This document shows, piece by piece, positions 40,131 to 49,552 of a stretch of DNA of 64,000 nt (positions are counted from its first letter, which is position 1; every line of letters starts with the position of its first letter). The notes beneath the pieces are model-generated. The model had not been told where the DNA came from, ran no database searches, and was given only the letters and a program-made list of their open reading frames with translations. Source of the DNA: Streptomyces parvus. GTDB taxonomy: Bacteria > Actinomycetota > Actinomycetes > Streptomycetales > Streptomycetaceae. A program made the position numbers and the translations under genes. The stretch covers positions 3,968,001 to 4,032,000 of the forward strand of contig NZ_CP135079.1 in the NCBI RefSeq assembly GCF_032121415.1, written 5' to 3'.

Positions 40131-41771
40131 TCAGCCCTTGCTGACCGCCGCCAGGATCTCCGGCAGCCGGTTCGCCGTGCGCCCGGCCGCGATCCGCAGC
40201 CCCGCCCACCCGGTCAACGCCCCGTACACGAGCCCGCCCGGCACCATCAGCCACAGCGCGTCGTGGTGGTCCGTGACATGCATCCAGACCGTCGGCACGA
40301 TCACCGGCGCGGACAGCAGCGCGGCGGCCAGCATGCCGCCGAGGATCGAGATCCAGGCCAGACCGCCCTGCCCGGGCACCACGTTCTTGAACGCGCCCTC
40401 CTGCGGAATCGAGTACGGGAACAGCGCCGAGGCCACCGCGCCCGTCGCCAGCATCGAGCCCAGCAGCGCGAAGGACAGGCCCAGCGCCCCCGGCAGCGAC
40501 CGCCAGTCGCCGAGCATCGCCGCCGTCACCCCGCACACGAGCAGCGTGAACGGCAGGGTGAGCAGCAGCAGGACCAGCGCCCGCGCCCGCAGTTCGACGT
40601 ACGCGTCCCGGGGCGAGGAGATCGTCAGCGCCACCATCCAGAAGGCCGAGGTGTCCTGGCCGAACTGGTTGTACATCTGCATGCCGAGCATCCCGGCGGC
40701 GAAGCACGCGAAGTAGACCGAGCCGGTGCCCTGGAGGGCGTTGAGCAGCGGCACGATCGCGCCGACCGCCAGCGCCGTCACCCAGGCCGCCTTGGTCTTC
40801 GGGTCCCGGGCCACATACCGCAGGCTGCGCTGCATCACCGTCGCCGTACGGCCCTCCGGCAGCAGCGCCGAAAGGCCGCCCCGGCCGGACGCCTTCTCAC
40901 GGGTCGGCTCCGCCGCCGCCAGCGTCGAACCGTCCGGCGCGGTCATCAGCTTCACCAGACTCCGCTGCCACATCCACATCAGCGCCACCAGGGTGCCGAC
41001 CGTGATCAGGAGCTGGGCGACGGCGACCCCGTACGCCCCGTCCGAGGCCGCCTCCACCGACGCCACGGCGGAGGCGCCGGGCAGCCAGCGCACCACGCTC
41101 GCCGCCGGGTCCAGCGTGGAGAGCCCGCCCGCCTGCCCGAGCCGCTGCGCGCCGAAGTTGACGAACTGGATGCCCACCGCGATCACCAGCCCGCTGAGCA
41201 CCGCGAGGTCGCGGCCCTTGCGGGAGTTCAGCAGCCGTACGTTGGCGGTGGCCACCGCCCTCGACAGCGCCACGCACAGCAGCATCGTCAGCGGGACCGC
41301 GAGCACCCCGAACACCGCGCCCGCCGCCCCGTGCGCCAGGGCGATCGCCGAGCCGACCACCAGGCACAGGGTGAAGAGCGGGCCGATGCCGATCATCGAG
41401 GACACCAGCAGGGCCCGGATCAGCGGCTCGGGCCGCAGCGGCAGCATCACCAGCCGGGTCGGGTCGAGCGTGTCGTCGCCGCTCGGGAAGAACAGCGGCA
41501 GCACCGCCCAGCCGAGCGCCACCACTCCCGTGAGCAGCACCACGACGGTGCCCGCGTGGTCGTTGCCGCGCAGCAGGACCAGGCCGAGCACCTGGCCTGC
41601 GGCGAGCAGCAGGCTGACGACGAGGGAGGCGATGAACGCCGCCCTGCGCCCCGTCGATTGCCGCAGCCCGTTGCGCAGCAGCGCCAGCTTGAGGCGGACG
41701 AAGACCGGGGTCAGGCCCGTCGTCGGCGCGACGGGGGCGGCCGCGGAGACCGGGGCGTCCAGCACGCTCAT
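40131..41771 (-). CDS. ABC transporter permease, ABC-2-like
   Basis: A 546-residue polytopic protein with about twelve hydrophobic segments. LVVSLLLAAGQVLGLVLL and PLFFPSGDDTLDPTRLVMLP open the first half; YFACFAAGMLGMQMYNQFGQDTSAFWMVALT and VASALFPYSIPQEGAFKN are in the second. It resembles large ABC-2 exporter permeases of actinobacteria. ATGA overlap couples it to the ATPase upstream. The cargo is unknown. Confidence 0.85.
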   Translation of the reverse strand: MSVLDAPVSAAAPVAPTTGLTPVFVRLKLALLRNGLRQSTGRRAAFIASLVVSLLLAAGQVLGLVLLRGNDHAGTVVVLLTGVVALGWAVLPLFFPSGDDTLDPTRLVMLPLRPEPLIRALLVSSMIGIGPLFTLCLVVGSAIALAHGAAGAVFGVLAVPLTMLLCVALSRAVATANVRLLNSRKGRDLAVLSGLVIAVGIQFVNFGAQRLGQAGGLSTLDPAASVVRWLPGASAVASVEAASDGAYGVAVAQLLITVGTLVALMWMWQRSLVKLMTAPDGSTLAAAEPTREKASGRGGLSALLPEGRTATVMQRSLRYVARDPKTKAAWVTALAVGAIVPLLNALQGTGSVYFACFAAGMLGMQMYNQFGQDTSAFWMVALTISSPRDAYVELRARALVLLLLTLPFTLLVCGVTAAMLGDWRSLPGALGLSFALLGSMLATGAVASALFPYSIPQEGAFKNVVPGQGGLAWISILGGMLAAALLSAPVIVPTVWMHVTDHHDALWLMVPGGLVYGALTGWAGLRIAAGRTANRLPEILAAVSKG

Positions 41772-42595
41772 CGGGAGCCGCCCAGCCAGTCGAGGGAGTC
41801 GCCGTTGTCCCGGCCGCCCGCGCCGACCAGTTCGAGGAACGCGTTCTGCAGCGAGGGTGCGTCGCCACGCACCTCGGCCAGCGTGCCCTGCGCCTTGATC
41901 CGGCCCGCCGCCATCACGGCGACCCAGTCGCACAGCGACTCGACCAGCTCCATCACATGGCTGGAGAAGACCACGGTCGCCCCGGACCGGGTGTAGCGCT
42001 CCAGCACCCCCCGGATGGTCTGCGCCGACACCGGGTCGACGCCCTCGAACGGCTCGTCCAGGAACAGCACTTCGGGGTTGTGGAGCAGGGCCGCCGCCAG
42101 CCCGATCTTCTTCCGCATGCCGGTGGAGTAGTCGACGACCAGCTTGTGCTGCGAGCCCGCGAGATCCAGCACGTCCAGCAACTGCGTGGCCCGCTTGTCC
42201 ACCTCGTCGCCCGGCAGCCCGCGCAACCGGCCGTTGTACGCCAGCAGTTCACGGCCCGAGAGCCGCTCGAACAGCCGCAGCCCCTCCGGCAGCACCCCGA
42301 TCCGGGACTTCACCTCGACCGGGTCCGTCCACACGTCGTGGCCCGCGACCTCGATCTTCCCCAGGTCGGGCCGCAGCAGCCCGGTGACCATCGAGAGCGT
42401 CGTCGTCTTGCCGGCCCCGTTGGGCCCCACCAGGCCGATGAACTTGCCCGCGGGCAGCTCCAGATCGATCCCCGCGACGGCGACCTGTTCCCCGAACCGC
42501 TTCCACAGCCCCTGCACACGGACGGCGGGCCGCACCTCGTGCGCCCCGCCTGTCGCCGCTTCCGTCGTCGTACGCGCATCCGCCCGGTCCGGCAT
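41768..42595 (-). CDS. ABC transporter ATP-binding protein (exporter type)
   Basis: A 275-residue ATPase. Walker A GPNGAGKTTTLSMVTGLL (about 61-78), signature region YSTGMRKKIGLAAALLHNP, Walker B VLFLDEPFEGVDPVSAQT, and the SSHVMELVE switch histidine are all present. It powers the ABC-2 permease encoded immediately downstream (ATGA overlap). ATG at 42595 follows GAGAGG; an in-frame start at 42619 would add eight residues. Confidence 0.93.
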   Translation of the reverse strand: MPDRADARTTTEAATGGAHEVRPAVRVQGLWKRFGEQVAVAGIDLELPAGKFIGLVGPNGAGKTTTLSMVTGLLRPDLGKIEVAGHDVWTDPVEVKSRIGVLPEGLRLFERLSGRELLAYNGRLRGLPGDEVDKRATQLLDVLDLAGSQHKLVVDYSTGMRKKIGLAAALLHNPEVLFLDEPFEGVDPVSAQTIRGVLERYTRSGATVVFSSHVMELVESLCDWVAVMAAGRIKAQGTLAEVRGDAPSLQNAFLELVGAGGRDNGDSLDWLGGSR

Positions 42596-42653
42596 GGCAC
42601 AACCTCTCGATATCCCCACGTGGTGAGGACACCCTACGAAAGGCCCCCGGTCC

Positions 42654-43355
42654 CTACGAGGTCCGGGCGCGGGCGGCGGCCGCCTCCCGGGCGCAGGCGT
42701 ACGCCAGCGGGCTGATCAGCTCGTCCACATCGGGCAGCCAGCGGTTGGCGTTGGTGGGCCCGCAGGCCCACTGCACCCCGCCCCGGCCGCCGACCCGGGT
42801 GGGCGGGGCGGCGATGTAGTGGCCCTCGCCGCGGCCGGTCAGGTCGATCGCCTCGGCGTTCCAGCCGAGCGCGCGCACCAGTTCGGCGGCCTTGGCGCCG
42901 CCGCCCGGCAGCACGAAGAACATCATCCGGCGGTCGGGCGTGCAGGTGACCGGGCCGAGCGTCAGGTCCATCCGCTCCATCCGGGCCAGCGCCAGGAAGC
43001 CCGCCGCCTCGGGGACCTCCAGCGCGTCGAAGGCGCGGCCGGTCGGCAGCAGCACCGAGGCGCGGGGCTGCCGGGACCACATGCGCCGGGCCGCGGCACC
43101 GCTCCCGGTCGCCTGGCCCGCCCAGTCCGGCCGGTCCGCGTGGGCCCCGGGCAGGGCGCAGCCGGCGTCGCCGCAGGAGCACCGCTCCCCGCCGCCCACC
43201 GCCTCCAGCCAGGTGCCGGGGAACACGTCCCAGTGACGCTCTTCCGCATACCGCACCGCGGCGTCGAGCAGCCGCTCGCTCCGCTGCTGAGGGACCTGTG
43301 CGGCTTCCGTGACTCCGATGGGCTCTTCCACGCCCAGCACAACTTCCGCCGTCAC
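42654..43355 (-). CDS. Bifunctional primase/polymerase (prim-pol) N-terminal-like protein
   Basis: A 233-residue protein resembling the prim-pol domain seen in actinobacterial and plasmid DNA primases: AAVRYAEERHWDVFPGTWLE, then a cysteine-rich insert GERCSCGDAGCALPGAHADRP, and LVRALGWNAEAIDLTGRGEG near the end. The helicase part is missing and the catalytic DxD of active prim-pols is not obvious, so activity is doubtful. The GTG at 43355 is preceded by GGGAGG about 11 nt away. It is divergent from the NsdA-like regulator across 274 bp, a pairing conserved in Streptomyces as I recall. Confidence 0.75.
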   Translation of the reverse strand: MTAEVVLGVEEPIGVTEAAQVPQQRSERLLDAAVRYAEERHWDVFPGTWLEAVGGGERCSCGDAGCALPGAHADRPDWAGQATGSGAAARRMWSRQPRASVLLPTGRAFDALEVPEAAGFLALARMERMDLTLGPVTCTPDRRMMFFVLPGGGAKAAELVRALGWNAEAIDLTGRGEGHYIAAPPTRVGGRGGVQWACGPTNANRWLPDVDELISPLAYACAREAAAARARTS

Positions 43356-43576
43356 CTGGGGTTACGGCCTCCCCTGAACCGGGCCCGGCGCATCGATCCT
43401 GCACGCGGGGCGCATCGGTGCACGGGCGGGGGCGCGCGTGAGGCGTCGCACCGAAGGGCGGGTAACCACCTCCAGGACCGCCGCCCAGGGCCGCACCCGG
43501 CTCTCCGCGCCGGTGCGACGCGCCATGTCCGTACCGAATGCCGATGGAATATGCGCATTTCTTGTGTATGTGCCGG

Positions 43577-43603
43577 GCAGTGATCCCTTTCACCGATCAC
43601 TGC
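43577..43603. promoter_or_regulatory. 9-bp perfect inverted repeat upstream of the NsdA-like gene
   Basis: GCAGTGATC and GATCACTGC flank a 9-nt spacer, 27 nt before the ATG at 43630. The symmetry extends outward (TATGTG ... CACATA) with a 4-nt offset. It suits a regulator operator or a 5'-UTR hairpin. Confidence 0.5.
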
Positions 43604-43629
43604 ACATAACCGATGTTTCAGGGGGACAT

Positions 43630-45012
43630 ATGGCTGCAAGGCCTCTCGTAGCCCGCCAGCCCAACGAACGGCTCCAGACGCTCATCCAGGAGGCCGCCTG
43701 TTCCAACGCGGGCCTCGCGCGCCGGGTGAACATGGTCGGGGCCGAGCGGGGGCTCGATCTGCGCTACGACAAGACCTCCGTGGCCCGTTGGCTGCGGGGA
43801 CAGCAGCCCCGGGGCCGCGCTCCGGGGATCATCGCCGAGGCGCTGGGCCGCAAGCTGGGCCGTACGGTCACGATCGACGAGATCGGCATGGCCAACGGCA
43901 AGAACCTGTCCTCGGGGGTCGGCCTCCAGTACGCGCCGACCGTCGCCGGGGCCGTCGAGCAGGTCTGCGAGCTGTGGCGCGGCGACGTGGGCCGCCGGGA
44001 TCTGCTCACCGGGTCGGCGGTCGCCGCCTCCGCGCTCGTGGAGCCCAGCCGGGACTGGCTGATCTCGGGCCCGGACGCCCAGGTCGAGCGGACGGCGGGG
44101 GCCCGGGTCGGGATGTCCGACGTGGAGGCGGTGCGGGCGATGACCACCGCGCTCACCGACCTCGACCACCGTTTCGGCAGCGGCCATGTCCGGCCGGTGC
44201 TCGTGCACTACCTCAACAGCGTGGTCTCCGGGCTGCTTTCGGGGGCGTACCGCGAACAGGTGGGACGTGAGCTGTTCGCGGCGGTGGCCCGGCTCACCGA
44301 GCTCGGCGGCTACATGGCGGTCGACACCGGCCAGCCCGGACTGGCCCAGCGCTACTACATCCAGGCGCTGCGGCTCGCCCAGGCGGCAGGCGACCGGGCG
44401 TACGGCGGCTATGTGCTCGCCGCCTCGATGAGCCACCTCGCCGCCCAGCTCGGCAACCCCCGCGAGATCGCCCAACTCGCCCGTGCCGCCCAGGAAGGCG
44501 CCCGGGGCCGGGTCACCCCCCGCGCCCAGGCCATGTTCTACGCGGCGGAGGCCCGGGGCCACGCGCTCCTCGGGGACGCCCGGACCTGCCACGCGGTGGC
44601 GGGGCGGGCCGTCGCCGCGCTGGAGCAGGCCGATCCGGACGCCGGTGACGACCCGGTCTGGATCCGGCACTTCGACACCGGCTATCTCGCGGACGAACTG
44701 GCCCACTGCCACCGGGATCTGGGGCAGCCGCACGAGGCGGCCCGGCGGGCCAAGGAGGCCCTGGCCGCGCTGCCGGAGACCCGGGCCCGGCGCCGGGGCA
44801 TCGCGCTGGTGCTGCTGGCCTCGGCTCAGGTGCAGCAGCGGGAGGTGGAGCGGGCCTGCCACACGGGGACCCGGGCGATGGAACTGCTGTCGACGGTGCG
44901 CTCCAGCCGGGGCGCCGAGTATCTCGACGACCTCCAGCAGCGGCTGACACCCTTCGGCGAGGAGCCCGCGGTGCGGGAGTTCGGCGAGCGGCTGGAGCTC
45001 CAGGCTGCGTGA
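43630..45012 (+). CDS. NsdA-like HTH/TPR transcriptional regulator
   Basis: A 460-residue protein. The N-terminal HTH region, QEAACSNAGLARRVNMVGAE then YDKTSVARWLRGQQPRGRAP (about 20-62), resembles NsdA/NsdB-type Streptomyces regulators that restrain sporulation and antibiotic production. The rest is a run of TPR-like helices (LARRYYIQALRLAQAAGD-type, about 200-440). ATG at 43630 has AGGGGGA. Divergent from the prim-pol-like gene. The exact family member is uncertain. Confidence 0.82.
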   Translation: MAARPLVARQPNERLQTLIQEAACSNAGLARRVNMVGAERGLDLRYDKTSVARWLRGQQPRGRAPGIIAEALGRKLGRTVTIDEIGMANGKNLSSGVGLQYAPTVAGAVEQVCELWRGDVGRRDLLTGSAVAASALVEPSRDWLISGPDAQVERTAGARVGMSDVEAVRAMTTALTDLDHRFGSGHVRPVLVHYLNSVVSGLLSGAYREQVGRELFAAVARLTELGGYMAVDTGQPGLAQRYYIQALRLAQAAGDRAYGGYVLAASMSHLAAQLGNPREIAQLARAAQEGARGRVTPRAQAMFYAAEARGHALLGDARTCHAVAGRAVAALEQADPDAGDDPVWIRHFDTGYLADELAHCHRDLGQPHEAARRAKEALAALPETRARRRGIALVLLASAQVQQREVERACHTGTRAMELLSTVRSSRGAEYLDDLQQRLTPFGEEPAVREFGERLELQAA

Positions 45013-45209
45013 GGAAGAGGCGGTCGTCCGGGGCGGGCCGGGCCGCCCGGGACCTCGCGCGGCGGTCCGGCCTATAACAGCGTCGTCGGGCCGCGCGGTG
45101 TTACCCCCCCTGTGAAGGGGTGGTGAGGGGCACCACGCGCTTGGCGGAGGCGGGCGACCACCCGATAGCGTGAGTCGACGATTCCGTAGGTTCACACGTA
45201 GGAGTCCCG

Positions 45210-46676
45210 GTGACGCAGAGCGGACAGGGCGGCGAGCATCAGCTCCCCGCCGCACGACCCGCGCACGAGGGTGTCGTGCTGCCCGCCGACGGCGGAGCCC
45301 CCTGGACCCCGGGGGCGCCCCCGGACGGACAGGGCGGGCAGGGCGCTCCCGCGGGCGGTGAGCCGTGGGGTCAGACCTGGGGACCCCAGTCCGCCGGGCC
45401 GCAGCCGGACCAGCGGGCGCAGGGCGGCTACGGCTACCCGCAGGCGCAGCCCCTGCCGCCCGGGCAGCAGCAGCCGGGCCCGGAGTCGTACCAGCAGCCC
45501 GGGGCGTACCAGCAGCCCGGCTCCTATCAGCAGCCGCAGCAGCCCGGGCCGTACCAGTCGCCGTACCAGCAGCACCAGCCCCCCTCCCAGCCGCTCCCGT
45601 ACGCGCAGCCGCTGCCGCCGGAGGCCGGGCCGGGCGGGGACGCGGACGCCACGCAGTACATCGCGCCCGTCCCGGGCGGTCCCGGGCCCGTGGGGCCGCA
45701 GCCGGGCGGCGGGGACGCCGACGCGACCCAGTACATACCCCCGGTGCCGGGCGGAGCCCCGTACGGGATCAGGCCGGGCGCGCCGGGGGACCGGCAGCCC
45801 CCCGCGGAGTTCGACAACCTGTTCCGCAGCGAGGAACCGGCGGGTGCCACGCAGCAGATGCCGCAGTTCGACGCGGGGCAGCAGCCCCCGCCCCCGTACC
45901 AGCAGCAGGGCCACCAGCCCCAGCACCCGTCCCAGGGCGGCGCGTTGCCGCCGCAGGCGTCCGGCGGCTACCCGTCGGGCCTCCAGGGCCGCGCGGCGGA
46001 GGACGGGGCGGTTCCGCAGCAGAGCGGCGAGGTGCCGCGCCGGCGGTCCGCGCACGTTCCGCTGATCGCCGCGGTCGTCGTCGGGTGCGCGGTCATCGGC
46101 CTCGGCGCGGGCGCGTTGATGAGCGGCGGCGACGACTCCGGCAAGGACGACAAGCAGCCGGTCGCCGCGCAGAGTTCACCGGCCGGGGCGGAGCCCACGG
46201 CCAAGGCGGCGGTCGACCCGGCGAAGCCGCAGGCCGAGGCGTTGGACAAGCTGCTGGCCGACAGCAACAACAGCCGGGCCACGGTGATCGGCGCGGTCGA
46301 GAAGATCAAGTCCTGCAAGGACCTGGACCGGGCGGACGCCGACCTCAGGGGCGCCGCCCAGCAGCGCCGCGACCTGGTGACCCGCCTCGACGGCCTGACC
46401 GTCGACAAGCTCCCGCAGAACGCGAAGCTGACGGCCGCGCTGAACCGGGCGTGGAAGGCCTCGGCGGCGGCCGACGACCACTACGCCGCCTGGGCGCGGC
46501 AGGCCAAGAAGAACAAGTCCGTCTGCAAGGGCGGCCAGGCCCGGTCGACGAACGAGACGGCCAAAGCGAACAACCAGAGCGGGGTGGCCACCCAGGCCAA
46601 GCGCGAGGCGTCCACCCTCTGGAACGCGATCGCGGGCGAGTACGGCCTGACCGAGCACACGCCCACCGAGCTCTGA
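45210..46676 (+). CDS. Gln/Pro/Gly-rich single-pass membrane protein
   Basis: A 488-residue protein. The first ~280 residues are low-complexity (repeated SYQQPG, PYQQ, DADATQYI-PVPGG twice). A single TM helix (HVPLIAAVVVGCAVIGLGAGALM, about 282-304) follows an RRR stop signal. The C-terminal domain (~180 residues, two cysteines at SCKDL and SVCKGG, Ala/Lys/Asn-rich helices) is outside the cell. Orientation: cytoplasmic tail, extracytoplasmic domain. GTG at 45210 has AGGAG. The family is a common actinobacterial cell-surface type without known function. Confidence 0.75.
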   Translation: MTQSGQGGEHQLPAARPAHEGVVLPADGGAPWTPGAPPDGQGGQGAPAGGEPWGQTWGPQSAGPQPDQRAQGGYGYPQAQPLPPGQQQPGPESYQQPGAYQQPGSYQQPQQPGPYQSPYQQHQPPSQPLPYAQPLPPEAGPGGDADATQYIAPVPGGPGPVGPQPGGGDADATQYIPPVPGGAPYGIRPGAPGDRQPPAEFDNLFRSEEPAGATQQMPQFDAGQQPPPPYQQQGHQPQHPSQGGALPPQASGGYPSGLQGRAAEDGAVPQQSGEVPRRRSAHVPLIAAVVVGCAVIGLGAGALMSGGDDSGKDDKQPVAAQSSPAGAEPTAKAAVDPAKPQAEALDKLLADSNNSRATVIGAVEKIKSCKDLDRADADLRGAAQQRRDLVTRLDGLTVDKLPQNAKLTAALNRAWKASAAADDHYAAWARQAKKNKSVCKGGQARSTNETAKANNQSGVATQAKREASTLWNAIAGEYGLTEHTPTEL

Positions 46677-46682
46677 GAGGCC

Positions 46683-47954
46683 CTAGCTGCGCGGGGCGTC
46701 CGTCAGGGCGTCCGCGACGTCCACGAAGCCCTTCTTCTGGGCCGTGAGGCGGCCCTCGCGGACCACCTGGAACGTCACCTTCGTGTTGACGATGCGCGGG
46801 TAGCCCAACGTGCCGACGAGGTCCTTGAAGCGCCAGCGGAGCGTCGGGGTCAGGCCCCCGGTGTCGACCTCGACGCCCCCGTTGAGCGCGGCCACGACCC
46901 GGCCCGGGGTGACGTCCTCGCCGCCGATCGCCCGGACGGCCGCCCGCAGTGAGGTGTACGCGATCCACGTCGTCTGTACGGCGGTGTCGTCCGGGTCGAT
47001 CCGGTTGTCTCCGAAGGCGTACTTCTCGATCACGTCGCGCATCTGCTGCCACCGCGCGTTCTTCGCGTCCGGGTACCAGCCGGTGACGTAGGCGCCCTCG
47101 AAGGGGCTGTTCCGGCCGCCCGTGCGGTTGATGAGCGGCTGGCTGACGCTGCCCAGCACCGAGGAGATCCTGACCTGCTGTCCGTCCGGCTCCAGCCGGC
47201 GGAAGGAGTCGAAGAACGTCTCCGTGCGGGCGCCGAGCACCGCCGTCACACAGCCGCCGCCGGACCGCTCCAGCGCCTGCGCGGCCTGCTCGTCGTAGGA
47301 CGTGGCGTCCAGTGGGGCCAGGATGTCGGTGGAGGCGGGCCGGTCGGCGGCCATCAGCCCGTTGTTGAGGAGCGGCGGCATGCCGTCGCCGCCGATCGAG
47401 TCGGGCCGCACCAGCGAGACCCGGGTGCAGCTGCCGCCCAACTGCCGTCCGTGGCCCGCCAGCAGGGCCGACTGGCCGCCGTTGACCGGGTAGGAGAGGT
47501 AGCTGCTGAACTCCTCGGTGGAGGCGCCGTAACCGCCGATGTACGGGACGCCGCCCGCCTCCAGCGCGGGCATGAAGCTCTGCCCGTGGCTGCTGTACGA
47601 ACCGACGACGGCGGCCACCTTCTTGTCGACGGCCTCCCGCGCGCACCGCTCTGCGCCGATCGAGGTGTCGCCCTCGTCGCAGACGATCACCCGCAGCTCG
47701 CGCCCGTCGATGCCGCCGGTGTCGTTGACCCAGCGGGCGTACGCCTGCGCCATCGCGGGCACTCCGGCCATCTTCACCGCGTTGATGTCCTCGGACCGGT
47801 CGGGGGCCCAGGTCATCACGGTGACGGGCTCCCTGGATCCCCCCGTGGCCCCAGGGAGCCCGCCGCAACCGGACAGCAGGACCGCCCCCGCCGCCGCCGC
47901 GCTGATGACGCCAGGGAAGGGGCGGGGAAAGGTGGGCCGTCGCCGTCCGGTCAT
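46683..47954 (-). CDS. Branched-chain amino acid-type ABC substrate-binding lipoprotein
   Basis: A 423-residue type I periplasmic-binding-protein-like lipoprotein. The signal ends in LLSGC (lipobox, Cys30). The mature part opens VTVMTWAPDRS and contains SYSSHGQSFMPALEAGGVPYIGGYG, typical of Leu/Ile/Val-binding Peripla_BP_6 proteins. No permease or ATPase lies nearby, so it may be an orphan binding or sensing lipoprotein. AAGGG precedes the ATG. It is convergent with the Q/P-rich gene with only a 6-bp gap. Confidence 0.88.
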   Translation of the reverse strand: MTGRRRPTFPRPFPGVISAAAAGAVLLSGCGGLPGATGGSREPVTVMTWAPDRSEDINAVKMAGVPAMAQAYARWVNDTGGIDGRELRVIVCDEGDTSIGAERCAREAVDKKVAAVVGSYSSHGQSFMPALEAGGVPYIGGYGASTEEFSSYLSYPVNGGQSALLAGHGRQLGGSCTRVSLVRPDSIGGDGMPPLLNNGLMAADRPASTDILAPLDATSYDEQAAQALERSGGGCVTAVLGARTETFFDSFRRLEPDGQQVRISSVLGSVSQPLINRTGGRNSPFEGAYVTGWYPDAKNARWQQMRDVIEKYAFGDNRIDPDDTAVQTTWIAYTSLRAAVRAIGGEDVTPGRVVAALNGGVEVDTGGLTPTLRWRFKDLVGTLGYPRIVNTKVTFQVVREGRLTAQKKGFVDVADALTDAPRS

Positions 47955-48077
47955 GGAAAGGGACCCTTCCGGGCTCGGGGTAACGGCGCGGTGTGCCCCC
48001 CTCAACGCTCGGTGACGTCCAGGTGAATTGCGGGGGTCCGTGCGGAGGTGCGGTGAAGGAACGTACGATCGACCACC

Positions 48078-48575
48078 GTGCAGCAAGGTTCGGAGAACTC
48101 TTCCCGTCGCGGCCGTCGCTCCTCCACCATGGGCGGCATGCCGCTCACTGACATGCCGTGGTGGCGCTGGCGCACCAACGTGCGCTCGGCGCTGCACATG
48201 CTCTCCGACCCCGTCTTCCATCACGAGTGCTGGCTCGCCGGCCGGGAGGGGTACGGGGACGTCACCGACGCCGTGTACCGCCTGGTCGAGGACACCTGGC
48301 TCGACAACTGGTCCGCAGAGAAATACGTCGGCACCATATTCAGGGACTCCGCCGAGGCCGCCGCCGTGGACGCCGCCGCCCTGCGGGTGCTGCGGATCAT
48401 GCACCAGGTCGGCGCGGACGCCCCCGTCTCCGCCTACCTGGAGCACCACGGCTGGCCCGATGCCGTCCACGCGGCCCGCGAGGCCCATGTGATGCTCGCC
48501 ACCAACGATGCGGAGGATCCGGACATACCGCCCCGCTCGCTGGATGTCATCCGCATCATGACCAGGGCCGCCTAG
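48078..48575 (+). CDS. Conserved actinobacterial protein of unknown function
   Basis: A 165-residue soluble protein starting GTG at 48078. WWRWRTNVRSALHMLSDPVF, ECWLAGREGYGDVTDAVYRL and VDAAALRVLRIMHQVGADAP suggest an all-helical fold; no known motif or metal site is evident. A 28-nt gap to purU suggests co-transcription. I do not recognise the family. Confidence 0.75.
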   Translation: MQQGSENSSRRGRRSSTMGGMPLTDMPWWRWRTNVRSALHMLSDPVFHHECWLAGREGYGDVTDAVYRLVEDTWLDNWSAEKYVGTIFRDSAEAAAVDAAALRVLRIMHQVGADAPVSAYLEHHGWPDAVHAAREAHVMLATNDAEDPDIPPRSLDVIRIMTRAA

Positions 48576-48603
48576 CGGGCGGCGGGTGTGGCACGCTACA
48601 AGG

Positions 48604-49500
48604 ATGACCGCGCCACAGCCCGCCTCCGCCGCCATCTCGGACGCCGCCGCGACCGAGCAGTACGTCCTCACGCTCTCCTGCCCCGACAAACAGGGCATCG
48701 TGCACGCCGTGTCGAGCTATCTCTTCATGACCGGCTGCAACATCGAGGACAGCCAGCAGTTCGGGGACCACGACACGGGTCTGTTCTTCATGCGCGTCCA
48801 CTTCTCGGCGGACGCCACCGTGACCGTGGACAAGCTGCGCGCCAGCTTCGCCGCGATCGGCGAGGCCTTCCGGATGGAGTGGCAGATCCACCGGTCGGAC
48901 GAGAAGATGCGGATCGTGCTGATGGTCAGCAAGTTCGGCCACTGCCTCAACGACCTGCTGTTCCGCTCCCGTACGGGCGCGCTGCCGGTCGAGATCGCGG
49001 CCGTCGTCTCCAACCACACGGACTTCGCCGAGCTCACCGCCTCGTACGGCATCCCCTTCCGGCACCTGCCGGTGACGAAGGACAGCAAGCCGGAGGCCGA
49101 GGCGCGGCTGCTGGAGCTGGTCCGCGAGGAGGACGTCGAGCTGGTCGTCCTGGCCCGCTACATGCAGGTCCTCTCCGACGACCTGTGCAAGCAGCTCAGC
49201 GGCCGGATCATCAACATCCACCACTCCTTCCTGCCGAGCTTCAAGGGCGCCAAGCCCTACCACCAGGCGCACGCCCGGGGCGTGAAGCTGATCGGCGCGA
49301 CCGCGCACTACGTCACCGCCGACCTCGACGAGGGCCCGATCATCGAGCAGGAGGTCGAGCGCGTCGGCCACGACGTCACCCCCGACCAGCTGGTCGCCAT
49401 CGGCCGGGACGTGGAGTGCCAGGCGCTGGCGCGTGCGGTGAAGTGGCACGCGGAGCGGCGCGTCCTGCTCAACGGCCGCCGTACGGTGGTCTTCGCGTAG
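48604..49500 (+). CDS. purU: Formyltetrahydrofolate deformylase
   Basis: A 298-residue PurU, splitting 10-formyl-THF into formate and THF and thereby feeding formate to purine synthesis or balancing one-carbon pools. The N-terminal ACT domain (VLTLSCPDKQGIVHAVSSYL, about 20-90) is followed by the formyltransferase fold with the catalytic INIHHSFLPSFKGAKPYHQA and GATAHYVTADLDEGPII. ATG at 48604 is the family start; a GTG 18 nt upstream is possible and the ribosome site is close either way. Confidence 0.95.
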   Translation: MTAPQPASAAISDAAATEQYVLTLSCPDKQGIVHAVSSYLFMTGCNIEDSQQFGDHDTGLFFMRVHFSADATVTVDKLRASFAAIGEAFRMEWQIHRSDEKMRIVLMVSKFGHCLNDLLFRSRTGALPVEIAAVVSNHTDFAELTASYGIPFRHLPVTKDSKPEAEARLLELVREEDVELVVLARYMQVLSDDLCKQLSGRIINIHHSFLPSFKGAKPYHQAHARGVKLIGATAHYVTADLDEGPIIEQEVERVGHDVTPDQLVAIGRDVECQALARAVKWHAERRVLLNGRRTVVFA

Positions 49501-49552
49501 CGGGTCGGCCCGGCCAGGTCCTCCGGGGCCGGCCGAGGCGGCGCGGCCGGTG

